Positions 1-10,277 of a stretch of DNA of 44,997 nt are shown one piece after another. Made by a program: the position numbers and the translations under genes. A model generated the notes under the pieces. That model saw nothing but the letters and a program-made list of their open reading frames with translations. It was not told the origin of the DNA and searched no databases. Origin of the DNA: Coprobacter sp. (lineage in GTDB: Bacteria > Bacteroidota > Bacteroidia > Bacteroidales > Coprobacteraceae). The first letter of the stretch is position 1, and each line of letters begins with the position of its first letter. The DNA is taken from NCBI GenBank assembly GCA_022511245.1, contig JAFLRV010000002.1:1-44997 (forward strand), read 5' to 3'.

Positions 1-79
1 GATGGTGGAATGGTAGACACGAAGGACTTAAAATCCTTTGGCTATTGCAGCTGTGCGGGTTCAAGTCCCGCTCCGGGTA
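1..79 (+). tRNA. tRNA-Leu (anticodon UAA), 5' end truncated by window start
   Basis: Anticodon stem AAGGA/TCCTT with loop CTTAAAA (anticodon TAA). T-arm GCGGG-TTCAAGT-CCCGC, then acceptor TCCGGGT-A. The matching 5' acceptor strand is mostly outside the window. Confidence 0.93.
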
Positions 80-83
80 CAGC

Positions 84-124
84 ATCGGAAATCTTCCCCG
101 AAGGTTTCCGATTTCTGTTTTTTA
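84..124 (+). terminator. Rho-independent terminator after tRNA-Leu
   Basis: ATCGGAAA...TTTCCGAT with inner CTTC/GAAG stem, followed by a T-rich tract. Confidence 0.75.
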
Positions 125-220
125 TCCCGCCCCTTTTTCCGGCACCCTTTGGCCGGGAAGCAGACCGCCGGACGAAACGCACTTTTCGGAAAACGCACCT
201 TTCATACCCCCAAAATACAA

Positions 221-249
221 GAAAAGCGGAACCATCGGCTCCGCTTTTC
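221..249. terminator. Bidirectional terminator at the 3' end of the fimbrial operon
   Basis: GAAAAGCGGA-N9-TCCGCTTTTC, A-rich on one side and T-rich on the other. Confidence 0.7.
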
Positions 250-270
250 TCATTTCAGACAAGGTCCGGT

Positions 271-2964
271 TCAGTCCGGAATAAATGTTATCTCATAGAT
301 TCGCAGACTGGCTTCGGTATAGACATACAAATCCGTGAGGTCGTTAATTTCACCCTGCGTATGCAAATCATAGGTTACATTCCGCTCCGTATTCGGTGTA
401 GTCACAGCTACTCTACTTACGATACCATATCCCGACTGATAGAGAACGAGGTTTCTCGGGTCGCTGTTGCCGGCCGCAGAGCAGGTTCTCACCCGCACGG
501 TACCCGGCCGGTTCACCGTAAAACTGAAACTTCTCGTCGAGGTGTTTCCGGAGCCGTTGGTCTGGATATAGGGATTGTCCGTAGTGCCGGCTGTCACCCC
601 CTTACTGTTGCCTCCACCCCTAACGGTAAGGCCGGCGAATGAGAAGGTTGAGTAAAATGTCGACCCACTTCCCATGCAGCTGAAGAAAAACGGCTGGGTA
701 CCGAAATTCCAGGAATCGAAAACCTCCAACGGATAAGAGAGCGTACGGGGGAAACTCGGTTTATAGACGTTGGGATCACCTACCGGAGTAATGTTTATCG
801 TATGATAGCCGGTTTTCATATCGCCCGGTATCGGATAGTTGTAATGAATGCTTGGGTTTTCCGCTTCGACCCTTATGGGTTCCCGGTCGTCGATCTGGAG
901 CATATAGTACTCAGCCGGACCTATGGGAGACCAGCAGATATAGGTAGCCGTTCCTTTGACACCCCAAAATGCAGTGGTGGGCGAACTGTGATATCCATAA
1001 TTGTGGTCGGGAACAGGATTTATGCCGGTTATCGGGAACTCCTGCCGCCCGTCTTCCGGTTTCTGTTCAAAACCGCCCGTCTGGCCGCCGCATATACAGC
1101 CATCACTGTCGCCCACAGGTGTATTGAAAGAAAAATAAACGCCTCTGCGGTAGTTGTCGAGTTGCGACAAATCTGAAGTCGCTACCTTATAGTCCCCGAT
1201 AGTAAACGTTATTTCCAGCATACCGTCTTCGTCTCCTGTGAACGTGCCATTGAGGAATTCTTCAACCGACATGTCTCCCGAAGACCCGACCGTAATAGTC
1301 ACCTCATCCAGGAACGGACACTCTTCCATCGGTTTCATTTCCGTTCTGACCGGTTCCCATGCCGGATACCCCGCTGGGGCACCGGCAGGCGCCTTCCAGT
1401 CGCCGTAATTAGTCTCTCCCTCCGGAGTCTTCTCCCAGAAACGGAATGTTAACGATTCTATTCCTTCTATAGGGAGAGAAATGGTATTATACCATTCCTC
1501 ATCGGGGCCATAGATTTTGGTTACCCACAAGTTGCCTGCCAATCCGTCGTTATGGGGTTCATTTTTGTCTCCCCATATCGTTGCGTTCACCTGCATGGAG
1601 ATTTCATCTATACCGGCAATGTTGATATTGTAGGTATACGATGTGTTCCGGTTGCGCTGGTAGTCGAAGCCGTTATTGCCGGCCGTTCCGTTGATATTGC
1701 AGGCACAGCCCTCATGAATCGTGTAAGTCACCGTACCCTGGAAAGTCATATCCATGCCCATCGTATTATAATCTCTCGCCACGATATCAGCCTCGATAAC
1801 CATATACGAAGCCTTGTTGTTGAAGGGGTTGGAGGCATCATTGCACAACGACTTGAAAACGTCGTTCTCCGAATCGCCCGTGTTGACATACTTCTCCTCT
1901 CTCACGAAATGAGATTTCTCGTCCATACCGTTGCCCGGATATGATCTCGAACGGCCCCAGTGCTTGTTCTCATACTCCTGATACGAGAACGAGAAACTGT
2001 TTTCGTCCGTTCGGGAGGCCGACCGGAAGCCGTATGACGTGTAACCGCCGTCTATCAGGTCGGCGCTGTTGGCCGTATGGGCATCGTAATCGCCCTTTTC
2101 CGTGCGTATGGAGCCGGCGTTATCGGTCGTGTGTTCAGCCAGATAGACCTCCGTCGGGTTATTCACCACCTTATACCGAATATCTTTGAGTTCAATATTT
2201 TCGGCGGCCGTCACATTCACGTTGATTTCAGCCAGCAGTCTCTTGAGCCGGATAGCGCCGTCGGTTAAGCCCAACGTCGAATTTCCGTTGTCTGCAAAGC
2301 GTATTTTCACGTTGTCCTGACTCATGCTCCCGTCGGCATTGACGGTCGCTTTCACTCCGCCGGTCTGGACGGTATAGAATCCCATCATCAGCGGACAACT
2401 TTCGTCTTTTCCCAAGTTCCGGTTGGCACTTGTCGCCGAAGTGGCATCTACCGAGATGCGGCAGAAATCCTCAAACGTTTTCGCCTCCCGCAACAGGACG
2501 CGCAGCGAGTCAGTCCCGGTCTCACCGACCTTTTTCGCCTGAATGTTTTCGTAGTTGATGACCCCCACGATATAGGCCTCAGGATGCTGTTCATAATACC
2601 AGATGGCAACCTCCTCAGGGATAAAAGGCACATCGTTTCTCATCGTATAGCGGTTACCGTCGCTCTTTCTGGGGTGCGTGTCGGATTCTGTTCCCAAAAG
2701 TTCGCCCGTATAGGTATCGTAAACACCAATCCAGTACGAATCCACTTTCACCTGTGCGTTATCGCTGAAATCTACGGAACGGGTGACCACCGCCGGATCC
2801 GACGGCCCGAAAGGCACCGACAGCTTGCCGTACACCTTTTCACCCAGTTCGATGCTGTCGTTTCCTATACCTAAATCATCGTTACAGCCTGTAGCCACCG
2901 CACCGGCCAGCAGACATAACCCTGCGCCGCCCAGCCATCGCCGTATTCTCTCTTTAATATTCAT
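271..2964 (-). CDS. Large fimbrial-operon lipoprotein (DUF4906-like, putative tip/accessory subunit), paralogue of the upstream gene
   Basis: Lipobox-like AVATGC after MNIKERIRRW start. N-terminus aligns with the 3080-6037 product (LGEKVYGKLSVPFG...RSVDFSD..VDSYWIGVYDTYTGELLG). Start chosen at internal Met 2964; the ORF extends to 3009. Confidence 0.7.
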   Translation of the reverse strand: MNIKERIRRWLGGAGLCLLAGAVATGCNDDLGIGNDSIELGEKVYGKLSVPFGPSDPAVVTRSVDFSDNAQVKVDSYWIGVYDTYTGELLGTESDTHPRKSDGNRYTMRNDVPFIPEEVAIWYYEQHPEAYIVGVINYENIQAKKVGETGTDSLRVLLREAKTFEDFCRISVDATSATSANRNLGKDESCPLMMGFYTVQTGGVKATVNADGSMSQDNVKIRFADNGNSTLGLTDGAIRLKRLLAEINVNVTAAENIELKDIRYKVVNNPTEVYLAEHTTDNAGSIRTEKGDYDAHTANSADLIDGGYTSYGFRSASRTDENSFSFSYQEYENKHWGRSRSYPGNGMDEKSHFVREEKYVNTGDSENDVFKSLCNDASNPFNNKASYMVIEADIVARDYNTMGMDMTFQGTVTYTIHEGCACNINGTAGNNGFDYQRNRNTSYTYNINIAGIDEISMQVNATIWGDKNEPHNDGLAGNLWVTKIYGPDEEWYNTISLPIEGIESLTFRFWEKTPEGETNYGDWKAPAGAPAGYPAWEPVRTEMKPMEECPFLDEVTITVGSSGDMSVEEFLNGTFTGDEDGMLEITFTIGDYKVATSDLSQLDNYRRGVYFSFNTPVGDSDGCICGGQTGGFEQKPEDGRQEFPITGINPVPDHNYGYHSSPTTAFWGVKGTATYICWSPIGPAEYYMLQIDDREPIRVEAENPSIHYNYPIPGDMKTGYHTINITPVGDPNVYKPSFPRTLSYPLEVFDSWNFGTQPFFFSCMGSGSTFYSTFSFAGLTVRGGGNSKGVTAGTTDNPYIQTNGSGNTSTRSFSFTVNRPGTVRVRTCSAAGNSDPRNLVLYQSGYGIVSRVAVTTPNTERNVTYDLHTQGEINDLTDLYVYTEASLRIYEITFIPD

Positions 2965-3079
2965 TGCCGTATTGTTCTTTTTTCTTTTCTCTTTATTTCC
3001 GGACGGCAACCGTCCGACTCTCTTTTTTATTTGAAATTTCGGGGATGGCGCTATCGTGCGCCGTCCCCGAAACCGGTTC

Positions 3080-6037
3080 TTAATATACCGGTATAAATTC
3101 TATCCGCTGAATATAAATATTCTCTTCAGAACAGATGAGGAAGTCCGTTATATCATCCACCTCACCGGTGTACAATTCGGTATAATTGGCGAAGTTAGTA
3201 TAACTGCCGTCCACCGCTTGCGAGGCAACCTGAATATATTCCTTCGGATTCTGAGATACTTGGGTATTATAATAATAATAACTGAACTTCTCCTCATCGC
3301 CGTACATATATTTCGGTTTATACAGGAAAAGTCTCCGCGTGGAACCCGTTCCGCCGGTATGATAGGCATATACTCTGATATAGCCTTTCTTATTGACCGT
3401 CAGTTGGAAATATCCTCCTTTGTTAGCCTCTATCGTAGAGTACGGGAAGCCGGGCCGGCCCGTCTGGATATAGGAGTTGGAGCCGCTGAACTTACGGCCG
3501 CCCACCACCGTCAATCCGCCATAACCGAGCACCCGGTAAGCCCCGCTGTTTACCAACCCGTCACGGAAATAAGTGGCAATCGTTTCCGAAGAATTGGCCA
3601 TGCCTTCCGTAAAATTCCACGAGGCGTTGTCAAGGATGTGCAGGGCATGAGGCAGCGTACTGCTCTCACCGGGAATATACAGGTCCGGATTGCCGTCGGG
3701 CGTAAACACTACCGTATGATAACCCGCACTCAGCCGAGCCAGATTTTCCCCTTCGACAGGAACCAGATAAATGGCATCGTGGCCGTTGTAGATGCAATGC
3801 TCTGCATTGGTGGCATACAATGTCAGCTCCACATAGCTGTCGCTCGGGTCATAAATCTCTATTTTGAAGCGGTCCCGATAACCGAACCCATCGTCATAAA
3901 ATTTCAGATAAGCGCCCGTCGTTTTCGTGCCGCTCCAGAAGCACTGGTTTTCCGTATAACCGTACTGTTCGTAATAATTTTTCTGGAAATAAGGCGTGTA
4001 GTTATAGATATAATCGTTGTTGTATTTCGTATAGTAGCCGCTGATACTTGACAGATTGATATCATACTGCTGCTTATAGGAAGGCTTTATATCCAGATTG
4101 ACCACATTTCTGAGGTCGGCGGCCTCCTGTTCAAAAGCGATTAACCGGTCTCCCTGCCGGGTGCATCCGTCATAATCGGCAGCCCCCTTCAGGAACATAT
4201 AGAATCCGCGCCGGTTTTTCTCGGGCTGGCTTCTGTCTTCGGCCTCGTAGTTTTGGAAATAGATATAGAAGGTATAATAACCGGGATTCGTTCTGATTTT
4301 AGTGAGGAACTCCGAGAGTGTCATCGGGTTGCTGTCGTAATAGATTTCACTGAATCTGATTACATCGTCCAGCGCCGCATAAACCGACTCGTCGGTATCG
4401 AGTTTATCTCCGCCCTCGTAAATCCAGGGGAAACTATTCGGATTATCGCTGTTTCTTACCCATTCGCCGTAATTGATTTCGCTGCCGTCCAGTTTCTTTT
4501 CCCAATAGCGCCACATGAAGTTCCGGCACTCGTCATAAGTCAGCGTAAACGGAACGCTGGACGGATACTTGGCCTCTATGACTTGTACGCTGTTGTCCCA
4601 GAACTGGCCGGAAACGCCGTTGTTGTGCATAGAAGAGGTCGTCACATTGACCATCAGGTCATTCAGTCCGTTTATCGTTACATTATAAGTGTACCGTGTA
4701 TTCCGGATACGCTGAAAGTCATACAGGTTCCCGCTGGCCGAGCCGTCGGGCCGGCAGGCATAGCCTTCGTGGATGATATATCTTACCGTTCCCTGATATG
4801 AATGCTCCTCGTCAGAGGTGCTGACTTCGGCGCTCAGGATAAAATAAGAGGCGTTATTGTTGTAAGCGTGTTCTGCCGTAGGACACAGTGCTCTGAAAAC
4901 AGCCCCTTCCGGATTTTCCGGATTTTCCGGTTTGGAGAGCATTTCTTCCCGGTAGGCGTGCGGCCGGTTCGTATTTCCGTTGTAGCTCCGCCCCCAGTGC
5001 TTGTTCTCATAATACTGGTAAGAGAACGAATAGACATTGTTCTCGCTGTCGTAACCGGCACGGCTGAATCCCGTTGAAGTATAGCCGTCGTCCAAAAAAT
5101 CGGCGCTGTTGGGTGTCTCCGCCAGATAATCGGACTTCGAAGTACGGGTTCCCAGCGTCATCAATGTAGTATGTTCTTCGAGAAAAACCTCCTTCGGGTT
5201 GTTTACCACCCGATAAGATACATTATTCAAAGTGACGCCCTCTCCCGGAAATATATTCACGTTGATTTCGGCCATCAACCGCTGCAGCCTGACGGCACCT
5301 TCAGGCAATGACATGGCAGCGTAGTTTCCGTCCGTCGATGTCAGCCGGATTTTTATGTCGTCCTGGCTGACGCTTCCATCCGGGCTTACCGTCGTGTGGA
5401 GAGCCGTCCGTGACAACGTATAATAACCCATCATCAAAGGCTTCGGACTTAACCCGTTGCTCTCTTTCGGATTAGCCTTATCGGCTGAGGCCGTATTGAT
5501 TGAAATATCGTGCAAATCCGAAAAGTTTTCAGCTTCTTTCAGCAGGGTCTCCAGCAACTGCTCCTCTCCGCCCTGTTTTCGGGCCGTTATATCCTTGTAG
5601 TTTATCACACCTACGATATATACCTCCGGATGCGAATCATAGTAGTATATAGGTATTTCTTCGGCCACGAAAGGAGTCGTGCTCTTAACGGTATACCGTG
5701 TACCATCAGTCTTTCTCGGTACAGTATCACGGCAACCCACAAGCTCTCCGGTATAGGTGTCGTAAATACCTATCCAGTAGCTGTCGATTTTTATTTCGGC
5801 CTCGTCGCTGAAATCGACCGACCGCGAACGGGCTTCAGTCACCGGATTTCCCAGCGGCACAGACAAAGTGCCGTAAACCCGTTTGCCCAGTTTGACGCCG
5901 TCCGGTTCTATGTCCGGATCGTCCGAACAGCCGGTCAGCACTCCCGCCGGCAACAACAGCAGGAATAGGGCCGCCAATAGCCGGCTGAACTGCAATATGA
6001 TATTATTTTTCATCTTCATAAAATCTCTTCCCCGCAT
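3080..6037 (-). CDS. Large fimbrial-operon lipoprotein (DUF4906-like, putative tip/accessory subunit)
   Basis: 985-aa ORF, signal peptide with lipobox-like VLTGC; position and similarity to the neighbouring paralogue. Start may be at 6019 (MKMKNN). Confidence 0.7.
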   Translation of the reverse strand: MRGRDFMKMKNNIILQFSRLLAALFLLLLPAGVLTGCSDDPDIEPDGVKLGKRVYGTLSVPLGNPVTEARSRSVDFSDEAEIKIDSYWIGIYDTYTGELVGCRDTVPRKTDGTRYTVKSTTPFVAEEIPIYYYDSHPEVYIVGVINYKDITARKQGGEEQLLETLLKEAENFSDLHDISINTASADKANPKESNGLSPKPLMMGYYTLSRTALHTTVSPDGSVSQDDIKIRLTSTDGNYAAMSLPEGAVRLQRLMAEINVNIFPGEGVTLNNVSYRVVNNPKEVFLEEHTTLMTLGTRTSKSDYLAETPNSADFLDDGYTSTGFSRAGYDSENNVYSFSYQYYENKHWGRSYNGNTNRPHAYREEMLSKPENPENPEGAVFRALCPTAEHAYNNNASYFILSAEVSTSDEEHSYQGTVRYIIHEGYACRPDGSASGNLYDFQRIRNTRYTYNVTINGLNDLMVNVTTSSMHNNGVSGQFWDNSVQVIEAKYPSSVPFTLTYDECRNFMWRYWEKKLDGSEINYGEWVRNSDNPNSFPWIYEGGDKLDTDESVYAALDDVIRFSEIYYDSNPMTLSEFLTKIRTNPGYYTFYIYFQNYEAEDRSQPEKNRRGFYMFLKGAADYDGCTRQGDRLIAFEQEAADLRNVVNLDIKPSYKQQYDINLSSISGYYTKYNNDYIYNYTPYFQKNYYEQYGYTENQCFWSGTKTTGAYLKFYDDGFGYRDRFKIEIYDPSDSYVELTLYATNAEHCIYNGHDAIYLVPVEGENLARLSAGYHTVVFTPDGNPDLYIPGESSTLPHALHILDNASWNFTEGMANSSETIATYFRDGLVNSGAYRVLGYGGLTVVGGRKFSGSNSYIQTGRPGFPYSTIEANKGGYFQLTVNKKGYIRVYAYHTGGTGSTRRLFLYKPKYMYGDEEKFSYYYYNTQVSQNPKEYIQVASQAVDGSYTNFANYTELYTGEVDDITDFLICSEENIYIQRIEFIPVY

Positions 6038-6097
6038 TTTTTATCGGGTTTGTGCAGGGACGCTTCGTTAAAAACGTCCCTGCAAGTCTTGTCTGAA

Positions 6098-8788
6098 TTA
6101 GTTAAATTCCCAGTTTACCGTACGCTGGTCAGGTGCATTCACCTGGAAATCGATATTTCCCCGATTGTTGAAGCTGCCGTTGACGGTAAAGATATACTCG
6201 TGGTTACGCATAATGGGCCAATGCTGCTTCACGATGTCGAGGTCATACTCATATTTGTCCCAGCTCTCGCGGCCCGTAAAGTCGAAACTGCCCAAGTTGG
6301 CCCGGCCTCCTTCGGTGAAATAGAGGCGGTAGGCGGCGTTGTCGTCGAAGTTGTCTACCATATTGTCTTCGGCATTGTCCTTTTCAGGCCGACCGCCGTT
6401 GAAACGGAGCTCGACGTGAATTATCTTCGGTCGGTCGGAAATGTCGCCGGGATTATCGGCATCGGTGATGTTCTTTTCGGGAATATACATGATGTAGTGC
6501 CAGTAATCCTGGTCCTCTACTTCGGTGAAGCGGGCATAGTCGGAGCGGGAGATTCTCGTGTGCAGGATGCGGGGATACTCCGGTACGGTCTGTCCCGTAT
6601 GGGCGCGGGTCTGCCCTACCTGGTAGGTATCGAAATAGTCTACGTAAGCGGTACCCCGATTCCAGTCCCAGCCCCATTGCCGTTCCCAGATGCCGAAAGG
6701 CCATGCGGTGGTCTTGCGGTACTCGTTGAGTTTCTGCATATCGCTGTCGCCCTTGTTGCCGTCGGTGCCGATATAGACCGGACCGTACTGCATGATGTTG
6801 TCGATTTCGCCCTTGATACCCGGCGTGTTCTCGATGATGTGCTGTTCGTTCAGGTTACCTGCGGCGATGTAGTTCTGCAACCGTTTGACATCGGACATGC
6901 TCGACGGATTGAAGCCGTTCCAGATGATGTCGGTCGGGGTGAAGAAATCGACCGGAGTGATGCGGGCCGAACGGTTCATCGAACGCAGGAACACATGGGC
7001 CGGTTTCTTCGGGAAGGCCGATTTCAGCAGTTTCACCTCTACTCTCGACAGCGAGCGCAACAGCGAAACATTGCGGTAGCTGTACCCCTGTTTCTGGGCA
7101 TTGTTGAACTGCGACAGGTTGAACAGCAGTCCCGGCTCCCAGTATTCGCCTATCGGGTCGAAGTCCTGGATACCGTACATCGGTATGGGATAGTCCTTCG
7201 TCGGCAGGATGCCCCGGCGGTCTACATCGTAGAGGTGACGCGACTCGATATACTCGATACTGTAAATATCGATACACGGGAGACCCAATTTATCGTTCTC
7301 ATCCCTCTGGGCATCGGGGTCTTTTACCATATACAGATAAATGGGTTTCGGTTCGAAAGGTACATCGGCAATTTCTCCCGTAGAAAAAGTATTCGTGGTC
7401 GGGTCTATCTCAAATCGACATTTTTGGTTATCCTTCTGATAACCGGACGCATCATTTTCGGGCGTATTGTTTTGACCGACATGGGCATAAAGTTTCGCTC
7501 CGTGATGCGATTTGAATTTGATTCTTACATATCCGTCGGCATGGGCTGTAAAGCGGATAAAAGGATGATGTTCCAAATCATCGCTCTCACTCAAATTCAG
7601 TGGCATACCATTGTCATTATCTGCCATACTGATATTTTCAAACGAAAGCGATACAGCCGAAAACTTCATTTTTTCATCGGCATTGACATCGGGGTCGGGT
7701 TCGGCTGTCCGGGCCTCAGTATCCCAATAATTCAACCCTACGTACTGCGAAAGATACAAGTCATCATAACCCTTCATGCGATAAGTGTGGGAATGATTGT
7801 AACCGAAATCCTCACCATATTCATCTTTCATCATCTCCACTCTGGCCTCCTGATTCAGCCTGATCCATTCCTTCTTCTGATCATCACCTGCTTCCACTCC
7901 GAAATCCTGTTTTCCTGTGCCGTCATACGTCCCGTTAAAATACCACACCTGCCATAACTTTCTGTATTTTACATCGAAATGGTTTATTGCGTTACTTGGT
8001 CTTTTCGATTCCGGATTATTATAGGTGTTTTCTGTCACATTATAATTGTAACGGATGTCCTGCTCTGCTTCGGCGATGTTGCGGTGGTAGTTGCTTACCC
8101 ATTCGGTGTAAGGACCCATGTGGGGGCCGGTCTCGGTACGGTACACCAGGTGGTCGTATCCCCGAACGGCCAGGTTCTCGTAAACGTTGTCGAGCTGGGC
8201 GTGCGAAAGCAGCGAGATGTGGTCGCCCAGCAGTTTGCCAGACTCGTCTACCGTCAGGTTTCCATCGGCATCGACAGGTTCATGGAATTCGAAAGCGTCC
8301 CAATTGCCTCCGGTATTGACGTCGGCATCGTATGTCCAGTTGGCCAGTACGGCAATCTTGAACGGATTCTCCTCGATATAGTGGATAAGGTTCTTGTTAA
8401 TCGTTTTTACCGGAATCTTGATAAACCACTGGTTGTCGTTCCCATTGGCACTCTGACCGATAGGGATGGCCGTAGGTTTCGGAATCTGGAACAGGAAAGT
8501 CCCGTCGAGGTTAAAAAAGAGGATATACAGGTTCTCCGTGTTCACATATTCTTCGATGTCTTTCAGCCCGTTGACACCTATATCGCCCAATGCGGCACGG
8601 GTGGAGCCACCCGACAACTGGTTCAGGGAGAGGGTTATCCCCATAGCGTATTCATCTTCTGCTATCGCATAGATGCTGTCGTCTCCCATTCCCGGTTCGC
8701 CTATGTTGTCGTCGACGCAGCCGGCGAACGAGCTGCCCAGCAGCAGGCCGCCCAGCAGCATCGATATGTATTTCATTGATTTTTTCAT
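6098..8788 (-). CDS. Large fimbrial-operon lipoprotein, putative fimbrillin-like accessory subunit
   Basis: 896-aa ORF, lipobox-like SSFAGC, collinear with Mfa1/Mfa2-type genes. Confidence 0.65.
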   Translation of the reverse strand: MKKSMKYISMLLGGLLLGSSFAGCVDDNIGEPGMGDDSIYAIAEDEYAMGITLSLNQLSGGSTRAALGDIGVNGLKDIEEYVNTENLYILFFNLDGTFLFQIPKPTAIPIGQSANGNDNQWFIKIPVKTINKNLIHYIEENPFKIAVLANWTYDADVNTGGNWDAFEFHEPVDADGNLTVDESGKLLGDHISLLSHAQLDNVYENLAVRGYDHLVYRTETGPHMGPYTEWVSNYHRNIAEAEQDIRYNYNVTENTYNNPESKRPSNAINHFDVKYRKLWQVWYFNGTYDGTGKQDFGVEAGDDQKKEWIRLNQEARVEMMKDEYGEDFGYNHSHTYRMKGYDDLYLSQYVGLNYWDTEARTAEPDPDVNADEKMKFSAVSLSFENISMADNDNGMPLNLSESDDLEHHPFIRFTAHADGYVRIKFKSHHGAKLYAHVGQNNTPENDASGYQKDNQKCRFEIDPTTNTFSTGEIADVPFEPKPIYLYMVKDPDAQRDENDKLGLPCIDIYSIEYIESRHLYDVDRRGILPTKDYPIPMYGIQDFDPIGEYWEPGLLFNLSQFNNAQKQGYSYRNVSLLRSLSRVEVKLLKSAFPKKPAHVFLRSMNRSARITPVDFFTPTDIIWNGFNPSSMSDVKRLQNYIAAGNLNEQHIIENTPGIKGEIDNIMQYGPVYIGTDGNKGDSDMQKLNEYRKTTAWPFGIWERQWGWDWNRGTAYVDYFDTYQVGQTRAHTGQTVPEYPRILHTRISRSDYARFTEVEDQDYWHYIMYIPEKNITDADNPGDISDRPKIIHVELRFNGGRPEKDNAEDNMVDNFDDNAAYRLYFTEGGRANLGSFDFTGRESWDKYEYDLDIVKQHWPIMRNHEYIFTVNGSFNNRGNIDFQVNAPDQRTVNWEFN

Positions 8789-8813
8789 CGGATAATTCCT
8801 TTCAGATTTTAAA

Positions 8814-10259
8814 TTAGTAGTTCCACTCGTCTTCTACTACATGCCAGTCGAAAATATCGAAACCGGCACTGAACCAGCCGTCGTCTTCACGGCTGTCGAG
8901 CCAGAGCATCAGGTTGTAGTGGTCTTCCCGGTCAAGGTACTCCTGATTGTCCATATCCTTATAGTTCGAATTACGGAACTGGAGAGCCCACTTAACCAAC
9001 GGGATGGAGAAAATCACCTTGTTGTTGTTCTCGGTGTCTCTCACCACAATCACGGGATTATGGTCGGCCATGAGACGGGCAGTCGAAAGCTCTACCTGCA
9101 TATAGTTGCCTACAGTAGAACCGGCACCCACATCGGCACGGGTAGAAGCCGCACGGGAAATGGCAGCGTTGCCTATTACCGTACGATAGGGACGGTATTC
9201 CACCTCCTGAGCATCGTCCGAAATGCTGTTGTCGTGTTTCATCACGTCATTCCGGTCAACCATCGTAACGGCAAAACGGTTCTTCGCAAATTCCAGACCA
9301 TCCCGGTGCTGGAGAGTAAGGCTCACGTTGTTGGTGTTCTTGGTCAGTTCGACATCTTGAATCTGTTTTTCCGAATGTTTTTCAACGTAAGTGGCATTCG
9401 CATTCCGTCCATGGAACAACGGGGACAGGTTCTGATTCTGGTAGGCAGCGTGCAAGGCATCGGCCGATGTGGACATGGTGCATACCGTCTGGTAGTTGCG
9501 GCTGATTTCCGTATCGCCGGGAACCGTAAAATGACCGTTGTTGTTCGTCAAGCCGCACCAGGCAACGAATTCGTATTCGCCGGCAGGCAGGTCGGTAAGC
9601 TCCATCAGGTAATCGGGCGCAGTCAAAGGCACACCGTCTTCGTGGTATTTAGTTACAAAGGCTCCCGACGGGTCGAACACGTAAAGGTCTACCGATTTCA
9701 CTTGTCTGCTGAAACCGTCGACAAACTGCATGTTCTTGTCAAAAATAAATCTCACGTAGTAATTGCCCAGTTCGTCATCCGGTTCCGGCTCTTCCGGACC
9801 GATTTTCTTGAAGATGGCGGTGTACCGGGTCGTGGCTTCGGCCTTGATGTTCGTGATTTCGGTCAGTTTTTCGGTCAGGTCACCGTCGTTGGTGTCGTCG
9901 TGCCATTTCACGAAAGCGTATTCCGGATTGCTTTCCGTTGCGGTAAGGGTGTAGGCCTCGTTCTCTTTGATATCGATGCTTACGTAGATACCTTCCTGCG
10001 TTTCGGTGCTGTTCAGGGCATCGGCGTCGGCGCTCACGGCACTCGTACCTCCGCTGCCGGGATTGGTGCGCACGTAGATTCTGACGTAGCCGGGTTCCAG
10101 GTCGGGTTCCGGTTCGGGCTTGGGTTCTTCCACCGGATCGCAATCTTCTTCGAAATCGTAAATAATGTTGTCGCAAGCACTCATACCTGCCACGATGGCC
10201 AACGCCATGAATGATTTGCTCAGCGGACTCAGTATATTGGTCAAATTAAATTTTTTCAT
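8814..10259 (-). CDS. FimB/Mfa2-family fimbrial anchor subunit with extra N-terminal repeat-like domain
   Basis: Lipobox GMSAC followed by DNIIYDFEEDCDP; VRFIFDKNMQFVDGFSRQVKSVDLYVFDPSGAFV and LPAGEYEFVAWCGL are typical of FimB/Mfa2. Confidence 0.85.
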   Translation of the reverse strand: MKKFNLTNILSPLSKSFMALAIVAGMSACDNIIYDFEEDCDPVEEPKPEPEPDLEPGYVRIYVRTNPGSGGTSAVSADADALNSTETQEGIYVSIDIKENEAYTLTATESNPEYAFVKWHDDTNDGDLTEKLTEITNIKAEATTRYTAIFKKIGPEEPEPDDELGNYYVRFIFDKNMQFVDGFSRQVKSVDLYVFDPSGAFVTKYHEDGVPLTAPDYLMELTDLPAGEYEFVAWCGLTNNNGHFTVPGDTEISRNYQTVCTMSTSADALHAAYQNQNLSPLFHGRNANATYVEKHSEKQIQDVELTKNTNNVSLTLQHRDGLEFAKNRFAVTMVDRNDVMKHDNSISDDAQEVEYRPYRTVIGNAAISRAASTRADVGAGSTVGNYMQVELSTARLMADHNPVIVVRDTENNNKVIFSIPLVKWALQFRNSNYKDMDNQEYLDREDHYNLMLWLDSREDDGWFSAGFDIFDWHVVEDEWNY

Positions 10260-10277
10260 TGTTTGTTTGCTATATCG

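Noticed and set aside
1-300. tRNA-Leu as integration site for a genomic island
   Set aside because: No integrase, no duplicated tRNA 3' end seen in the window, and a normal terminator follows the tRNA.
10-642. 210-aa plus-strand ORF starting in the tRNA
   Set aside because: Runs through the tRNA-Leu, its terminator and antisense to the fimbrial gene; not credible.
6050-7957. 635-aa plus-strand ORF
   Set aside because: Antisense to the 896-aa fimbrial lipoprotein, which has a signal peptide and operon context; composition typical of a shadow ORF.
8841-10214. 457-aa plus-strand ORF
   Set aside because: Antisense to the FimB/Mfa2-like gene.
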